Positions 33,974 through 44,100 of a DNA stretch of 64,000 nucleotides are shown here, piece after piece. This DNA is from Paludibacteraceae bacterium (GTDB lineage: Bacteria > Bacteroidota > Bacteroidia > Bacteroidales > Paludibacteraceae), in the NCBI GenBank assembly GCA_017439235.1, contig JAFSJN010000005.1:67066-131065 (forward strand), read 5' to 3'. The first letter of the stretch is position 1; each line of letters begins with the position of its first letter. The notes under the pieces were generated by a model. That model was not told the DNA's origin and searched no databases. It was given only the letters and a program-made list of their open reading frames with translations. The position numbers were made by a program, and so were the translations under genes.

Positions 33974-34944
33974 AACTCAACGACGCTTTAGATACCTCTA
34001 CTTTTTATGGCCTGAACAATGCCAATATGCTGTGTCTGAAAAACCAACACCCGGATGTGCGAGTAGTGGCGCACGGCTATGAGATTAAGGTGACGGGCTC
34101 CGAGAACGGCGTCAATCAGTTTGAGGCAGACTTGCGACAATGCGAGGCTTTCTGCCTGCAGCACAACAGCCTGACGGATAAACATATCCTACAAATCTTG
34201 CATGGTGAACGACCGGCATTGACTAAACCCGACCACCTGATTCTGCACGGAGTGAGCGGTAAGATGATTGTCGCTCGCAGCATCAACCAGCAGCGTCTCG
34301 TCTCGGCTTATGAGACCAACGACCTGCTCTTTGCTGTCGGGCCTGCCGGTTCGGGTAAGACCTATACGGCTATAGCCTTGGCGGTACGAGCCCTCAAGAA
34401 CCGTGAAGTGCGCCGTATAATCCTGTCTCGCCCTGCTGTAGAAGCCGGTGAGAAACTAGGTTTCCTGCCCGGTGACCTCAAGGAAAAGATTGACCCTTAT
34501 CTACAGCCCTTATACGATGCCCTCGAAGATATGATTCCGGCTCGTAAACTGAAGGAATTCATGGAGAAAGGTGTCATACAGATTGCCCCGCTAGCCTTTA
34601 TGCGCGGACGCACACTCAGCGATGCCGTCGTCATCCTGGACGAGGCGCAGAATGCTACCGCAGCACAACTCAAGATGTTCCTTACTCGCCTGGGTATCAA
34701 TGGTAAGATGATTGTCACGGGTGACCTGACACAAGTCGACCTGCCCGCCTCCCAACGCTCGGGACTGCGCGATGCTATGGACCGCCTGTCCGACATCAAA
34801 GGTATCGCCCGTATCGTCTTTAATGATAAGGATATAGTACGCCATTCGTTGGTAAAACATATAGTAGATGCATATGAGAAGAATCTATCTGTTCCTGCTC
34901 CTGATGCTGCCCCTGCTCCCGCTGACGGCACAGGACAGCATTGA
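33958..34944 (+). CDS. phoH: PhoH family ATPase
   Basis: A 328-aa PhoH-like P-loop protein. Walker A is GPAGSGKTYTA near 122, Walker B VVILDEAQNAT near 222, and GKMIVTGDLTQVDLP near 246 is a typical third motif. Members are RNA-associated ATPases or helicase-like proteins. The final 20 residues are a Pro/Ala-rich tail (SVPAPDAAPAPADGT) that overlaps, in another frame, the signal peptide of the next gene. Confidence 0.92.
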   Translation: MERIIELNDALDTSTFYGLNNANMLCLKNQHPDVRVVAHGYEIKVTGSENGVNQFEADLRQCEAFCLQHNSLTDKHILQILHGERPALTKPDHLILHGVSGKMIVARSINQQRLVSAYETNDLLFAVGPAGSGKTYTAIALAVRALKNREVRRIILSRPAVEAGEKLGFLPGDLKEKIDPYLQPLYDALEDMIPARKLKEFMEKGVIQIAPLAFMRGRTLSDAVVILDEAQNATAAQLKMFLTRLGINGKMIVTGDLTQVDLPASQRSGLRDAMDRLSDIKGIARIVFNDKDIVRHSLVKHIVDAYEKNLSVPAPDAAPAPADGTGQH

Positions 34945-36079
34945 GGCACGAGGTTTTTGGCAACGGTATGCCAAGTCGGTGCGCCGCGTACCGGCTATGT
35001 CGCGTTATGATAGTCTCGAAGCCCGTCAGGAGGCTAAACTGATTCGCTTGGAATACGATGTGGACTTCACCTCCTATTTCGACAATCGCGAATACAATAG
35101 TCAATACCAGATTCCCCAGACAATCTTCTCCTTCCGTCTCTCGCCAGAGATAGGAATGCGCATCCTCGACCGTGCCGGTGGTAAGCATCGCCTGATGGCC
35201 GGTGTACGCTATACGCAACCCTTAGGTGGCGATTGGCGTGATGCCCGCGTCATCCCTACTGCGTATTACCATTATTCCAATTATGGCGTCAATCTCCAAC
35301 TGGGTGCTGTGCCGTACGAGCACCGTATCCTCTCTATGCCCGACTGGCTGTTGTACGATAGTATAGCCTATAGCCATCCGAATATACAAGGTGCTTTAAT
35401 CTCGTATCAAGATAAGCGCGGTTATATTGAGATGATGTGCGACTGGCGTGGCAGTCAACGCTCCGACCGTCGCGAGGCCTTCCGCGTACTTATTGACGGA
35501 CAATACCAATATAAATGGTTCTTTGTGGGTGGATTGGCGCATTTGAATCATACTGCTATGAGTGGCGACACTGCTCTCTCGCACTATGAGTCGCTGTACG
35601 ATGACCTCAACTTGGGAGCACATATCGGTTTTGACCTCACGCAATATACCCCACTTGACTCCCTGGCTGTTAAAGCCGGTTATATACTCGGCTATGCCCG
35701 CGATAGAGGACGCAACAGACTCTTTACACCGCAGGGATTTTTGTTGGAAGTGTATGCCAACTGGTGGTTCTTGGGGCTGAAGAATACCCTCTACATAGGC
35801 GATAACTTACAGCCTCTGCGCCAATCGGATAACTTAGGTACGCCTATCGGTGCACTGATGTGTCAAGGCGACCCGTTCTACCAGGCGCGACTGTATAACC
35901 GCACCGATCTGTTCGTCTATTTCTACCGCTCGTCGTTTGTCAACTGCTATTTCTCCTACAACATGCACTATCAGGGGGGGCGGTTGCAGAGTCAACAACA
36001 ACTCATCGTCCGCTTTAACTTAAATGGACTGCGCCAGGAGAAACGCGGAACAATGTTACGCGGATTATTTGATAAATAG
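34868..36079 (+). CDS. Exported protein, probable outer-membrane beta-barrel
   Basis: A 403-aa protein with a clear signal peptide (RRIYLFLLLMLPLLPLTAQ). The mature part alternates polar and aromatic residues with many Tyr/Trp at strand ends (LMAGVRYTQPLGGDW, YHYSNYGVNLQLGAVPYEH, YQYKWFFVGGLAHLN) and ends in FNLNGLRQEKRGTMLRGLFDK, which suggests an outer-membrane beta-barrel. I do not recognise the family. The start overlaps phoH by 77 nt; MRRIYLF at 34874 is an alternative. The 3' end overlaps the convergent M6 protease by 15 nt. Confidence 0.75.
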   Translation: MHMRRIYLFLLLMLPLLPLTAQDSIEARGFWQRYAKSVRRVPAMSRYDSLEARQEAKLIRLEYDVDFTSYFDNREYNSQYQIPQTIFSFRLSPEIGMRILDRAGGKHRLMAGVRYTQPLGGDWRDARVIPTAYYHYSNYGVNLQLGAVPYEHRILSMPDWLLYDSIAYSHPNIQGALISYQDKRGYIEMMCDWRGSQRSDRREAFRVLIDGQYQYKWFFVGGLAHLNHTAMSGDTALSHYESLYDDLNLGAHIGFDLTQYTPLDSLAVKAGYILGYARDRGRNRLFTPQGFLLEVYANWWFLGLKNTLYIGDNLQPLRQSDNLGTPIGALMCQGDPFYQARLYNRTDLFVYFYRSSFVNCYFSYNMHYQGGRLQSQQQLIVRFNLNGLRQEKRGTMLRGLFDK

Positions 36080-37615
36080 ACGTTTTTTGCCCTTTTCGGA
36101 GATAGCTATACCGGTGTATGACGATGGATTAACTTGTCGTCCGCATAGGTCGTACCATAGACTCTCCGTCTCGTCTCCTACTACCTCTTGCCAACCGGAA
36201 GGCAGCCCATGGAACGAGAAGACAATCACACCATTCTCTTCACGAATACTACTGAGTGTCTGATTCTCCCAGGGAGCAAAGGTCTGCACATGGTTACTGC
36301 CGGGGAAGGTAGTCCCTTCTCTATCGTGTGCGTTGTTGTCGGAAGCAGTGTAGGCATACTGTCCGTCAGCACCTATTACAAAGCAACGTGGGATATCATT
36401 ATTCACCCATCCTTGATCCCATGCCAGGCTGTCATAGATAATGCGCCATACCAGCATGCCGTGACCGGGCAGATAAGTGTCCCAACCGGTATATTGGCGG
36501 TTCTCGATATAGTAAACTGTGTCGGTCGTCCATACTCCCTCAGTCGGCATCTGTTGGTTGCGCGTAACCATCGTATAAGTCTGACCATCAGCAGGTAAAC
36601 TAATTTCCTCATCCTGCTGCAATACCTGAGGCGTAATCCATCCTAAGGCAAACTTATCGTATACCGAGTAGTTGGGTGGGGTATTACCATTGTTCAGGTA
36701 GTTGCCGTGTCCCATGATGGACCAGTTGCCCGGCGTAGTAGCATCCGGTTGACGGTGACCGTCGATATGGCTCGTGGCGGTAATATAGTAGTCCTTGAGT
36801 CCCAATACGTGCGAGAACTCGTGACACATCGTTCCGATGCCGCAACGTTGCCTGGGATTGTATTTCAATTCGTTGGAGCAGGCATACTGGTCGATAGTGA
36901 AGCCGCCGAACTGAGGCAGGTGGGCATAGATAATGCTGTCGGCCTCAAAATCATAATCTACATAATACTCCGTCTGCCCCGTGTATCCCAATGCCAAAGC
37001 GGCCGTCAATTCCCATTCGTGTGGCCATATAGTATTGGCTCCCCCACCATCCGATTGACCCACGCCGGCATAGAGCACAAAGACAAAATCCACTATGCTG
37101 TCGCCGTCGGCATCGTAAGGCGAGAAATCTATTCCGTCTTGATAGACTGCCTTGCAGGCATCTATCACTAAATCAGCCGGATACCTATCATCGCCGCGCG
37201 ATAGCGAGTCTTTGCCGTACCAGGCATATCCGTGGGGTAGAGTGTACGGACCTACTACATCAAAATGAGGTTGATATAATCCGTTCGACTGGTCGATAAA
37301 ATAAGCCCTCGTACTACCTGTCGCACCATTGTAACGGTAGTCTTCCGCATTGGCCAACGAGTCGAACGCTGCCCGTGTATTCTCTGCTCTAAAGGCGGAG
37401 TCTGCATAATTAACCAATATCAGCAGCCCGCGCTGCTCGGCATTCATCTCCTGCCGTCTCGCCGGAGCCGCCAACGTATAGCGATGCGCACCGCGCAGAT
37501 GCGGACGATAAGGCTCAGCCCAGTCTACCCCTAAAGCCGGGTCAGGAGCTACGGACCATACGGGAACAATACTGCATACTAATAGAATACTCAAAAGGGT
37601 CGATTTATTAATCAT
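36065..37615 (-). CDS. Secreted M6 family metalloprotease
   Basis: A 516-aa exported protease. A signal peptide (about 1-21) is followed by the M6 catalytic domain with zinc motif HEFSHVLGLKD near 270 and the upstream ANTIWPHEWE. The C-terminal 75 residues end with SLWYDLCGRQVNPS and GIAISEKGKKRLFIK, a form of the YDLxGR...G.YIxxGKK tail found on many secreted Bacteroidales proteins. It probably degrades host or dietary protein outside the cell. The gene overlaps the upstream convergent gene by 15 nt. Confidence 0.88.
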   Translation of the reverse strand: MINKSTLLSILLVCSIVPVWSVAPDPALGVDWAEPYRPHLRGAHRYTLAAPARRQEMNAEQRGLLILVNYADSAFRAENTRAAFDSLANAEDYRYNGATGSTRAYFIDQSNGLYQPHFDVVGPYTLPHGYAWYGKDSLSRGDDRYPADLVIDACKAVYQDGIDFSPYDADGDSIVDFVFVLYAGVGQSDGGGANTIWPHEWELTAALALGYTGQTEYYVDYDFEADSIIYAHLPQFGGFTIDQYACSNELKYNPRQRCGIGTMCHEFSHVLGLKDYYITATSHIDGHRQPDATTPGNWSIMGHGNYLNNGNTPPNYSVYDKFALGWITPQVLQQDEEISLPADGQTYTMVTRNQQMPTEGVWTTDTVYYIENRQYTGWDTYLPGHGMLVWRIIYDSLAWDQGWVNNDIPRCFVIGADGQYAYTASDNNAHDREGTTFPGSNHVQTFAPWENQTLSSIREENGVIVFSFHGLPSGWQEVVGDETESLWYDLCGRQVNPSSYTGIAISEKGKKRLFIK

Positions 37616-37669
37616 AACGTACCTTATTTTAATGTATCATTAAAAAAACAATGCAAAGGTACGATTTTT

Positions 37670-37701
37670 TTTGCACATATCAAAAAAAAAATGTAACTTT
37701 G
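37670..37701 (+). promoter_or_regulatory. Promoter of the rfbC-to-SusCD unit
   Basis: TTTG at 37670-37673, 20 nt, TAACTTTG at 37694-37701, 18 nt before rfbC. It is the only clear promoter I see for the close-packed plus-strand genes up to 55973. Confidence 0.78.
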
Positions 37702-37718
37702 CGCCCAAATAGATAATT

Positions 37719-38267
37719 ATGCAAGTTATTAAGACTCCGATAGAAGGCCTGCTTGTTATTGAACCCCGCGTGTTTGCTGATTCGCGTGGGTGGTTCTTGG
37801 AGACCTATAATGAGCAGCGTTACCGCGAAGCCGGTATAGAGGCATCCTTTGTTCAGGATAACCAGTCGTGCTCGTCCTACGGTGTGGTGCGCGGCTTGCA
37901 TTTCCAGCGTCCGCCCTATACCCAGGCTAAGTTGGTGTGCTGTACGCAGGGGCGCGTGTTAGACGTCGTGGTAGACCTGCGTAAGGCGAGCGCCACCTAT
38001 GGCCAATGGTACGCCGTGGAGTTGACGGAGGAGAACCATCGTCAGTTCTTTATCCCTCGCGGCTTTGCCCATGGCTTTAGTGTGCTGAGCGAGAAGGCAG
38101 TCTTTACCTATAAGTGTGACAACCTTTATCACCCGGAGGCCGACGGAGGTATATTGTTATCCGATCCCGACCTGGCTATCGATTGGCAGGTACCGGAACA
38201 CTTGCGTATTCTATCGGAGAAAGATCAGCATCATCCTTTGTTAAAAGACTTAGACAACCCGTTCTGA
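37719..38267 (+). CDS. rfbC: dTDP-4-dehydrorhamnose 3,5-epimerase
   Basis: A 182-aa cupin-fold epimerase of dTDP-L-rhamnose synthesis. PRVFADSRGWFLETYN near 20, the active-site His in GVVRGLHFQRPPY near 55, and FIPRGFAHGFSVLSE near 112 are diagnostic. Its stop overlaps the rfbD start (TGATG). The rfbA and rfbB genes needed for the pathway are not in the window. Confidence 0.94.
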   Translation: MQVIKTPIEGLLVIEPRVFADSRGWFLETYNEQRYREAGIEASFVQDNQSCSSYGVVRGLHFQRPPYTQAKLVCCTQGRVLDVVVDLRKASATYGQWYAVELTEENHRQFFIPRGFAHGFSVLSEKAVFTYKCDNLYHPEADGGILLSDPDLAIDWQVPEHLRILSEKDQHHPLLKDLDNPF

Positions 38268-39118
38268 TGAAGATACTCGTTACAGGCAGCAATGGTCAAC
38301 TTGGTACCGAGATGCGTAACCTCCGTACCGCGCACGCGCAACATCAATGGTTCTTTACCGATGTGGCGGAGTTGGATATTACCGACCGCGAAGCCGTTAA
38401 TGCTTTTGTGCGTATGAATGGTATCGACCTTATCGTTAACTGCGCTGCCTATACCAATGTCGATCGCGCTGAAGAGGACGAACCTACCGCACGCCTCATC
38501 AATGCGCAGGCGGTGGAGAACCTGGCGCTGACGGGTTGCCGTATCATTCATATCTCTACCGACTATGTCTTCTCGGGTTGCGAGTCGGTGCCTTGCCGCG
38601 AAGACGATCCGGTGGCTCCCGCAACGGCTTACGGACGCACTAAACTAGAGGGGGAACGCCTCCTCTTAGTTGCTTGTCAAGAGGCCATCATCTTCCGTAC
38701 TGCGTGGCTCTATTCGCCCTATGGCAACAACTTTGTTAAGACCATGCTGCGGCTGGGTAACGAACGTGACGAACTGCGCGTAGTGTACGACCAGATAGGT
38801 ACGCCTACCTATGCGGCCGACCTGGCGCGGGTAATCATGACAGCTATCGAGGCTCCGGAGTGGCACGCTGGTATATACCATTTTACCAACGAAGGCGTAT
38901 GTTCGTGGTACGACTTTACGATAGCTATCCTGCGTATGGCGGAGACGGATTGCCGCGTTGTTCCTATCCGCTCTGAAGAATATGCCTACCGCACGCCGCG
39001 GCCGCACTATAGCGTACTCGATAAACGCAAGGTGAAGACGACTTTCGGTATCGACATCCCCTATTGGATAGATAGCCTGAGCGAATGTATTGACAGATTA
39101 GTAAACACCATAGATTAA
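38267..39118 (+). CDS. rfbD: dTDP-4-dehydrorhamnose reductase
   Basis: A 283-aa short-chain reductase that makes dTDP-L-rhamnose. The NADPH motif is TGSNGQLG at the N-terminus, and the catalytic YxxxK is in ATAYGRTKLEGE near 122. The open frame runs up to 38183 inside rfbC, but the family start MKILVTGSNGQ at 38267, overlapping the rfbC stop, is clear. The glycosidase gene follows after 8 nt. Confidence 0.94.
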   Translation: MKILVTGSNGQLGTEMRNLRTAHAQHQWFFTDVAELDITDREAVNAFVRMNGIDLIVNCAAYTNVDRAEEDEPTARLINAQAVENLALTGCRIIHISTDYVFSGCESVPCREDDPVAPATAYGRTKLEGERLLLVACQEAIIFRTAWLYSPYGNNFVKTMLRLGNERDELRVVYDQIGTPTYAADLARVIMTAIEAPEWHAGIYHFTNEGVCSWYDFTIAILRMAETDCRVVPIRSEEYAYRTPRPHYSVLDKRKVKTTFGIDIPYWIDSLSECIDRLVNTID

Positions 39119-39126
39119 CTCTTATA

Positions 39127-41058
39127 ATGAACATGAAAAAACACATACTCTTGACCTTAAGTGCTATATGCATCTTTTCGGTCAGTCTGCTTGCAGACAA
39201 TCCCAAACGCGAGATGAGAGCTACCTGGTTGACAACGGTCGTAAATATCGACTGGCCCTCTGCCGGCGTGACCTCTGTGAATACGCAAAAGAAAGAGCTG
39301 ACTCGTATGCTCGATTCTATTGCCTCGCTTAACATGAATACGGTATTCTTCCACATCCGTCCGGCGGCCGATGCACTCTACCATTCTAAGTATGAGCCGT
39401 GGTCCAGTTATCTTAACTATCCCCGCGGACAATACCCTGGTTATGACCCGCTGCAGTTCTGTATCGAGGAATGTCATAAGCGCGGCCTTTCTTGCCACGG
39501 TTGGATCAATCCCTATCGCTATAACAACCGCGCCACGAAGGGCGATTGGACAGGCAATAACGATACTACGCAGCTTAACTATAAATATACCCACCCGGAG
39601 TGGCTCTTGTGGTACAAGAACGACATCATCCTCGATCCCGGACTGCCTGAGGTGCGTCAGCGTATTAAAGAGGTTATCGGTGATATCATCAATAACTACG
39701 ATATCGATGGTATCCTTATGGATGACTATTTCTATCCCTATGGCGGTACTACTACCCAGGATAGCGAGACCGTTACTAAGTATTGTCCTTCAGGAAAGGC
39801 TGTAGGCGATTGGCGTCGTGAGAATGTGAATAAGATGATTCGTGACTGCTACGATACTATCCAGGCTGTCCGTCCGTGGATGACCTTTGGCGTATCGCCC
39901 TTCGGTATATGGACGACCTCCACTTCCGTAGCTGCTCAACGCGGCTATACCTTGCCGTCCGGTATCAGCGGTGGCAATATGTATGCCGAGATCTACTGCG
40001 ACCCGGTGGCTTGGCTCGAAGAGGGAACAGTCGACTATATCTCGCCGCAACTATATTGGATTATCGGTGGCGGTCAGGACTATAAGAAACTCAGCCAATG
40101 GTGGGGCTCGATGTGCGGACGCTTTGGTAAACACTTCTATTCGTCCATGGCCCTCTATCGCTATGCTGACGGTAATACCGGCTTCACCGTTGAGGAGATA
40201 CAGAACGAGACACAACTCAACCGTACTGCCGTTACCGACAATGCTCCGGGTGCTGTGTTCTACAATACCAAGGCTTGGGTCTACGACCGTCCTATGCGCA
40301 CTGCCCTGCGCGCTTCGGAGTTTAAATACCTGGCCCTGCCGCCGGCTATCAACTGGAAACCGGCATCCGAACGCACTATGGTCTCTGACCTTCAGTTAGA
40401 CGGCACTACGCTCACCTGGTCGCATCCCGATGAGGATGTCCACTTCGCTATCTATGCTGTGCCCAACGCCTTCCGCTCACGCGTAGGCATCTTCTCTAAA
40501 GGGGACGCCCTGCTGGCTATCGTATATGGTCATTCGTATACCCTGCCCGCGAATATTACTCCCGGCAGTTATAAACTGGCGGTCAGCGTCCTGGATGGCT
40601 ACAACAACGAATATGCCTTGCGTGTGCTGGGTGAAGACCTCGTAGAGCCGTTAGCTACTACGCTCCTCGCACCCAATGACGGTGATGCCCGTAAACTGCC
40701 TTTCACCTTCCAATGGGAGTTGGTCAAGAAAGCCGACTCATATATTATCCAGATTGCCCGCGATGCCGAGTTCCGCGATATAGTGATGACGCAGGAGGTG
40801 GTCACCAATTCGTTCTCTACCGATCAGCGCAACAACCTCAAATATCTGGATTTAGGTACCTACTACTGGCGTGTGAAGACCCGCCAACCTAACGCCAACG
40901 ATGTATGGTCGGCGCCGCGTAAGGTCGACTTCTCCGTGGCGGACGGACTGCCTGTGGCCGAGTCGGTACAACGCTCGCATAAGTTTCTGCACGACGGTCA
41001 ACTGCTTATCCAAGCCGATAATGCTACCTATACCGTCCTCGGACAACCCATGAATTGA
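39127..41058 (+). CDS. GHL10 (DUF187) family glycosidase
   Basis: A 643-aa exported enzyme. A signal peptide (about 1-22) is followed by the GHL10/YngK-type TIM barrel with REMRATWLTTVVNIDWP, FHIRPAADALY, HGWINPYRYN and DGILMDDYFYP. An Fn3-like domain lies around 515-610, then a short tail (KFLHDGQLLIQ to YTVLGQP) like that of its neighbours. Enzymes of this group act on glycans, but the substrate of this one is unknown. It opens the amidase/SusCD group. Confidence 0.88.
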   Translation: MNMKKHILLTLSAICIFSVSLLADNPKREMRATWLTTVVNIDWPSAGVTSVNTQKKELTRMLDSIASLNMNTVFFHIRPAADALYHSKYEPWSSYLNYPRGQYPGYDPLQFCIEECHKRGLSCHGWINPYRYNNRATKGDWTGNNDTTQLNYKYTHPEWLLWYKNDIILDPGLPEVRQRIKEVIGDIINNYDIDGILMDDYFYPYGGTTTQDSETVTKYCPSGKAVGDWRRENVNKMIRDCYDTIQAVRPWMTFGVSPFGIWTTSTSVAAQRGYTLPSGISGGNMYAEIYCDPVAWLEEGTVDYISPQLYWIIGGGQDYKKLSQWWGSMCGRFGKHFYSSMALYRYADGNTGFTVEEIQNETQLNRTAVTDNAPGAVFYNTKAWVYDRPMRTALRASEFKYLALPPAINWKPASERTMVSDLQLDGTTLTWSHPDEDVHFAIYAVPNAFRSRVGIFSKGDALLAIVYGHSYTLPANITPGSYKLAVSVLDGYNNEYALRVLGEDLVEPLATTLLAPNDGDARKLPFTFQWELVKKADSYIIQIARDAEFRDIVMTQEVVTNSFSTDQRNNLKYLDLGTYYWRVKTRQPNANDVWSAPRKVDFSVADGLPVAESVQRSHKFLHDGQLLIQADNATYTVLGQPMN

Positions 41059-41111
41059 CAATCAACCCTTAAATAATCAACCATAACAATTAACCCTAAT
41101 AATCAATTATC

Positions 41112-44100
41112 ATGAAGAAGACTTTACTTCTTGTGGCTATGATGGTAACGATAGTTGCCTATAGTCAGACGTTCATCACGATTGAGAACCAGAAGATGCT
41201 TCTTACTCGTGACGGCGTACAAACCGTCTTGGCCCCTAACGGCGATGACGCCAGTTATTTCTGGGCCAGTGTTTCTCCCGATGAGAAACATATTGTGTAC
41301 ACTACCGCTCATCTCGGTACCTATGTATGCGATATCGATGGCGGCAATGTACAATGTATGGGACGTATGAACGCCCCTAAGTGGATGGACAACAATCATG
41401 TTGCCGGTATGCAGGAGTTTTACACCGGACATGATGAGATTGACCACATCCGCTACATCTCGCGCGACATACGCGGACGCGAGACACGCGACTTGACTGC
41501 TGCTGAGCAGGCCGACTTTATTGCTAAGGAGACCGCTCGTCTCGCTGATGAGAAAGCACGCCAGGCTCGTCGTATCGCCGCTCGCAACTATGCCCCGCAA
41601 GCCGGTCAGGATGCCCTGCCCATGGCGGGAATCAAGATCTACATCAACCCCGGTCACGGTGGACACGATGCTAACGACCGCAGTATATGGACTATACCTA
41701 TCCCCGAGACCTGGTCTAATCCCTTAGGTTATTGGGAGAGTAACTCTAACCTCGTCAAAGGTCTCGCCCTGCGCGATATGTTGGAGGCTGCCGGTGCTAC
41801 TATTATCATGTCCCGCGTTACCAATAAGTCGGGTATCCGCGATATCGAATACTATCCCGGTGCTACACCCGAACAGTTGGAAGAGCTGCGCAATGGTGAT
41901 GACCGCGACTTGAGCGCTATCGCTGAAGAGGCTAATGCCAACAATGTGGACCACTTCATCTCTATCCACTCCAATGCTCTTAACTCGCAGACCAACTACC
42001 TGCTTATGCTTTGGCACGGTACCAACGATCAACCTACGGTGCCCCTGTCTGACCAGATGGCTGCTTCGAGCGGCAATATCCAAATCACCAACCCGCTTAC
42101 CGTATGGACCAGTCCCAGACCGCTGCTCCGTGGTGACTTGACTTTCTACGGCGACGATATGGGCTTGGGTGTACTTCGTCCGCTGACCGTTCCCGGATTC
42201 CTCAGCGAGGGTTCGTTCCATGACTATCCGCCTGAAACGCACCGTCTGTGCAACAACGACTATTGCAAACTCGAGGCTCTGCGTATGAGTCAACACTTCT
42301 ACAGCTGGTTCAAACGTCAGGCTCCTCAAACTGCTACTATCAGCGGTTGGTGCAAGTCGGCTAACGAGAAAGTGGATGTCCTCAATCAACCTAAGTTCAC
42401 CTATGTCAAGGGTAGCGATGACCAATGGCTGCCGCTTAATGGCGTTAAGGTTGAACTGTTCAAGGGTGATACTAAAGTCGCAGAAGAAACGACCGATAGC
42501 TGGTACAACGGCGTATTCGCTTTCTTCGACCTCGAGCCTGGTACCTATACGGTAAAAGCTACGTTGGAGAACTATAAGACCGTTGAGCAGACCGTAACCG
42601 TAACGGCTACAGAGATTGCCGGTCTGAAACTCTTTATGAAGAACGTACACATGTCGCCTGAGAACTTCCCAGAGCCCGAGATCAGTGTGATGCCGTTGGA
42701 GACCTATACCTTCACTCCTGCTGCTGAGGCTATGGCTTGCCCTGCCGGTCTGACACGTATGTACTACCGCAACGGCCGTATCTTCACGATGGAAGATGGT
42801 AAGATATACAACTATTCTACTGCTATGGACGACCGCCAGGCCGTAGTGATGCCGGATGGCGTTACCTTCAGCGACTTCGCTTTCTCGTCTGATGACTATA
42901 TCTTCGCTAAGGTCAAAGACCAACAGCTCCTCTACATGTGGGACGACGATATGCTTAATCCTACTCCCGTTGAGGCTCCTACTGCTACCGGTAACTCGTT
43001 AGCCGTGTCCGGTCCTCATTGGAATGCGAATATCCGCTATACTTCAGCTGATAACGATGCCGCTGGCTTGCAGATAACACTGACCCCCAATGGCGTAACT
43101 ACCTCTAAGACCGGTGTGGCTTATTTCCGCTATGCTAAACAGGTATATTGCGCCGGTGCCTTTGCGCTTAATACGGAGGCTAACCACAGCGCTGCCTTCC
43201 ATTTGCAGCACATGGCCGGTGGTATCATCAAGGATGCTTCGGCTACCTATCCTGCCGAAGGTCTGGGTACTACTCCCTTCACCTATGCCGGTGTGGCCGC
43301 TTGGGTCGAGGGTTACGAAATACACGTCATCGTGGCTGCTACTAACGAGGGCTTGATGCACTTCAAGACGACCGCTGATCCTGTTCCCAATATCTACGCC
43401 GGTGAGTGCCGTTTCGATAACGAGACCTTCTCCTTCCGCCTCAATACGGATGCTACTTCGGTTATCCTCAGTATCGAGAAAGACGGTGAGACAACCGACT
43501 CTCACGACTGCGGTGCTCTCAAGAAAGGTTACCACGAGATAGCCAACCCGTTTGGTGCTCAGGCCTTCGATGCCTTCAGCGTAACGGCTTCGGCACAACC
43601 TATCTCCTATATCGTTAAGGTTAGCGACGATAGTCAGCCCTTCCAGTTCTACGCTGCCCGCGGTGTGACGGTCGACAAGACTCCTCAGAGTCCTTACTTC
43701 GGTCGTATCTACGCTGCTGAAGCTGTAGGCGGCCTCTGCTCTGAAGACTGGGGCGAGACTAATCCTGAGTTCCGTACTGTAACGCAAGGTATATACGCTT
43801 TGGGTAACGACTTTACGGATGTTACCAACCAGGGCGACCTCGCTTGGAATGGTAATGTGGCTTATGGCGAGAATGCCAGCGCCGATAACTACCAGTTCGC
43901 TCTCTCGCGTCCTGCTGTAGCTCCCGATGGCGACGTATTCGTTTGCTCGTCTACCTTTACGGGAACAGGTATCTATATTATGGATGCCGCTCATCCCGAC
44001 CAAGACTTTACACCTGTCTTCCTGGGTAAACTGAAAGATAAGGGGCAGGTTAAAGTCGGTATCAAAGTGATTCACAATCCTATCATGCACTGCTATATCG

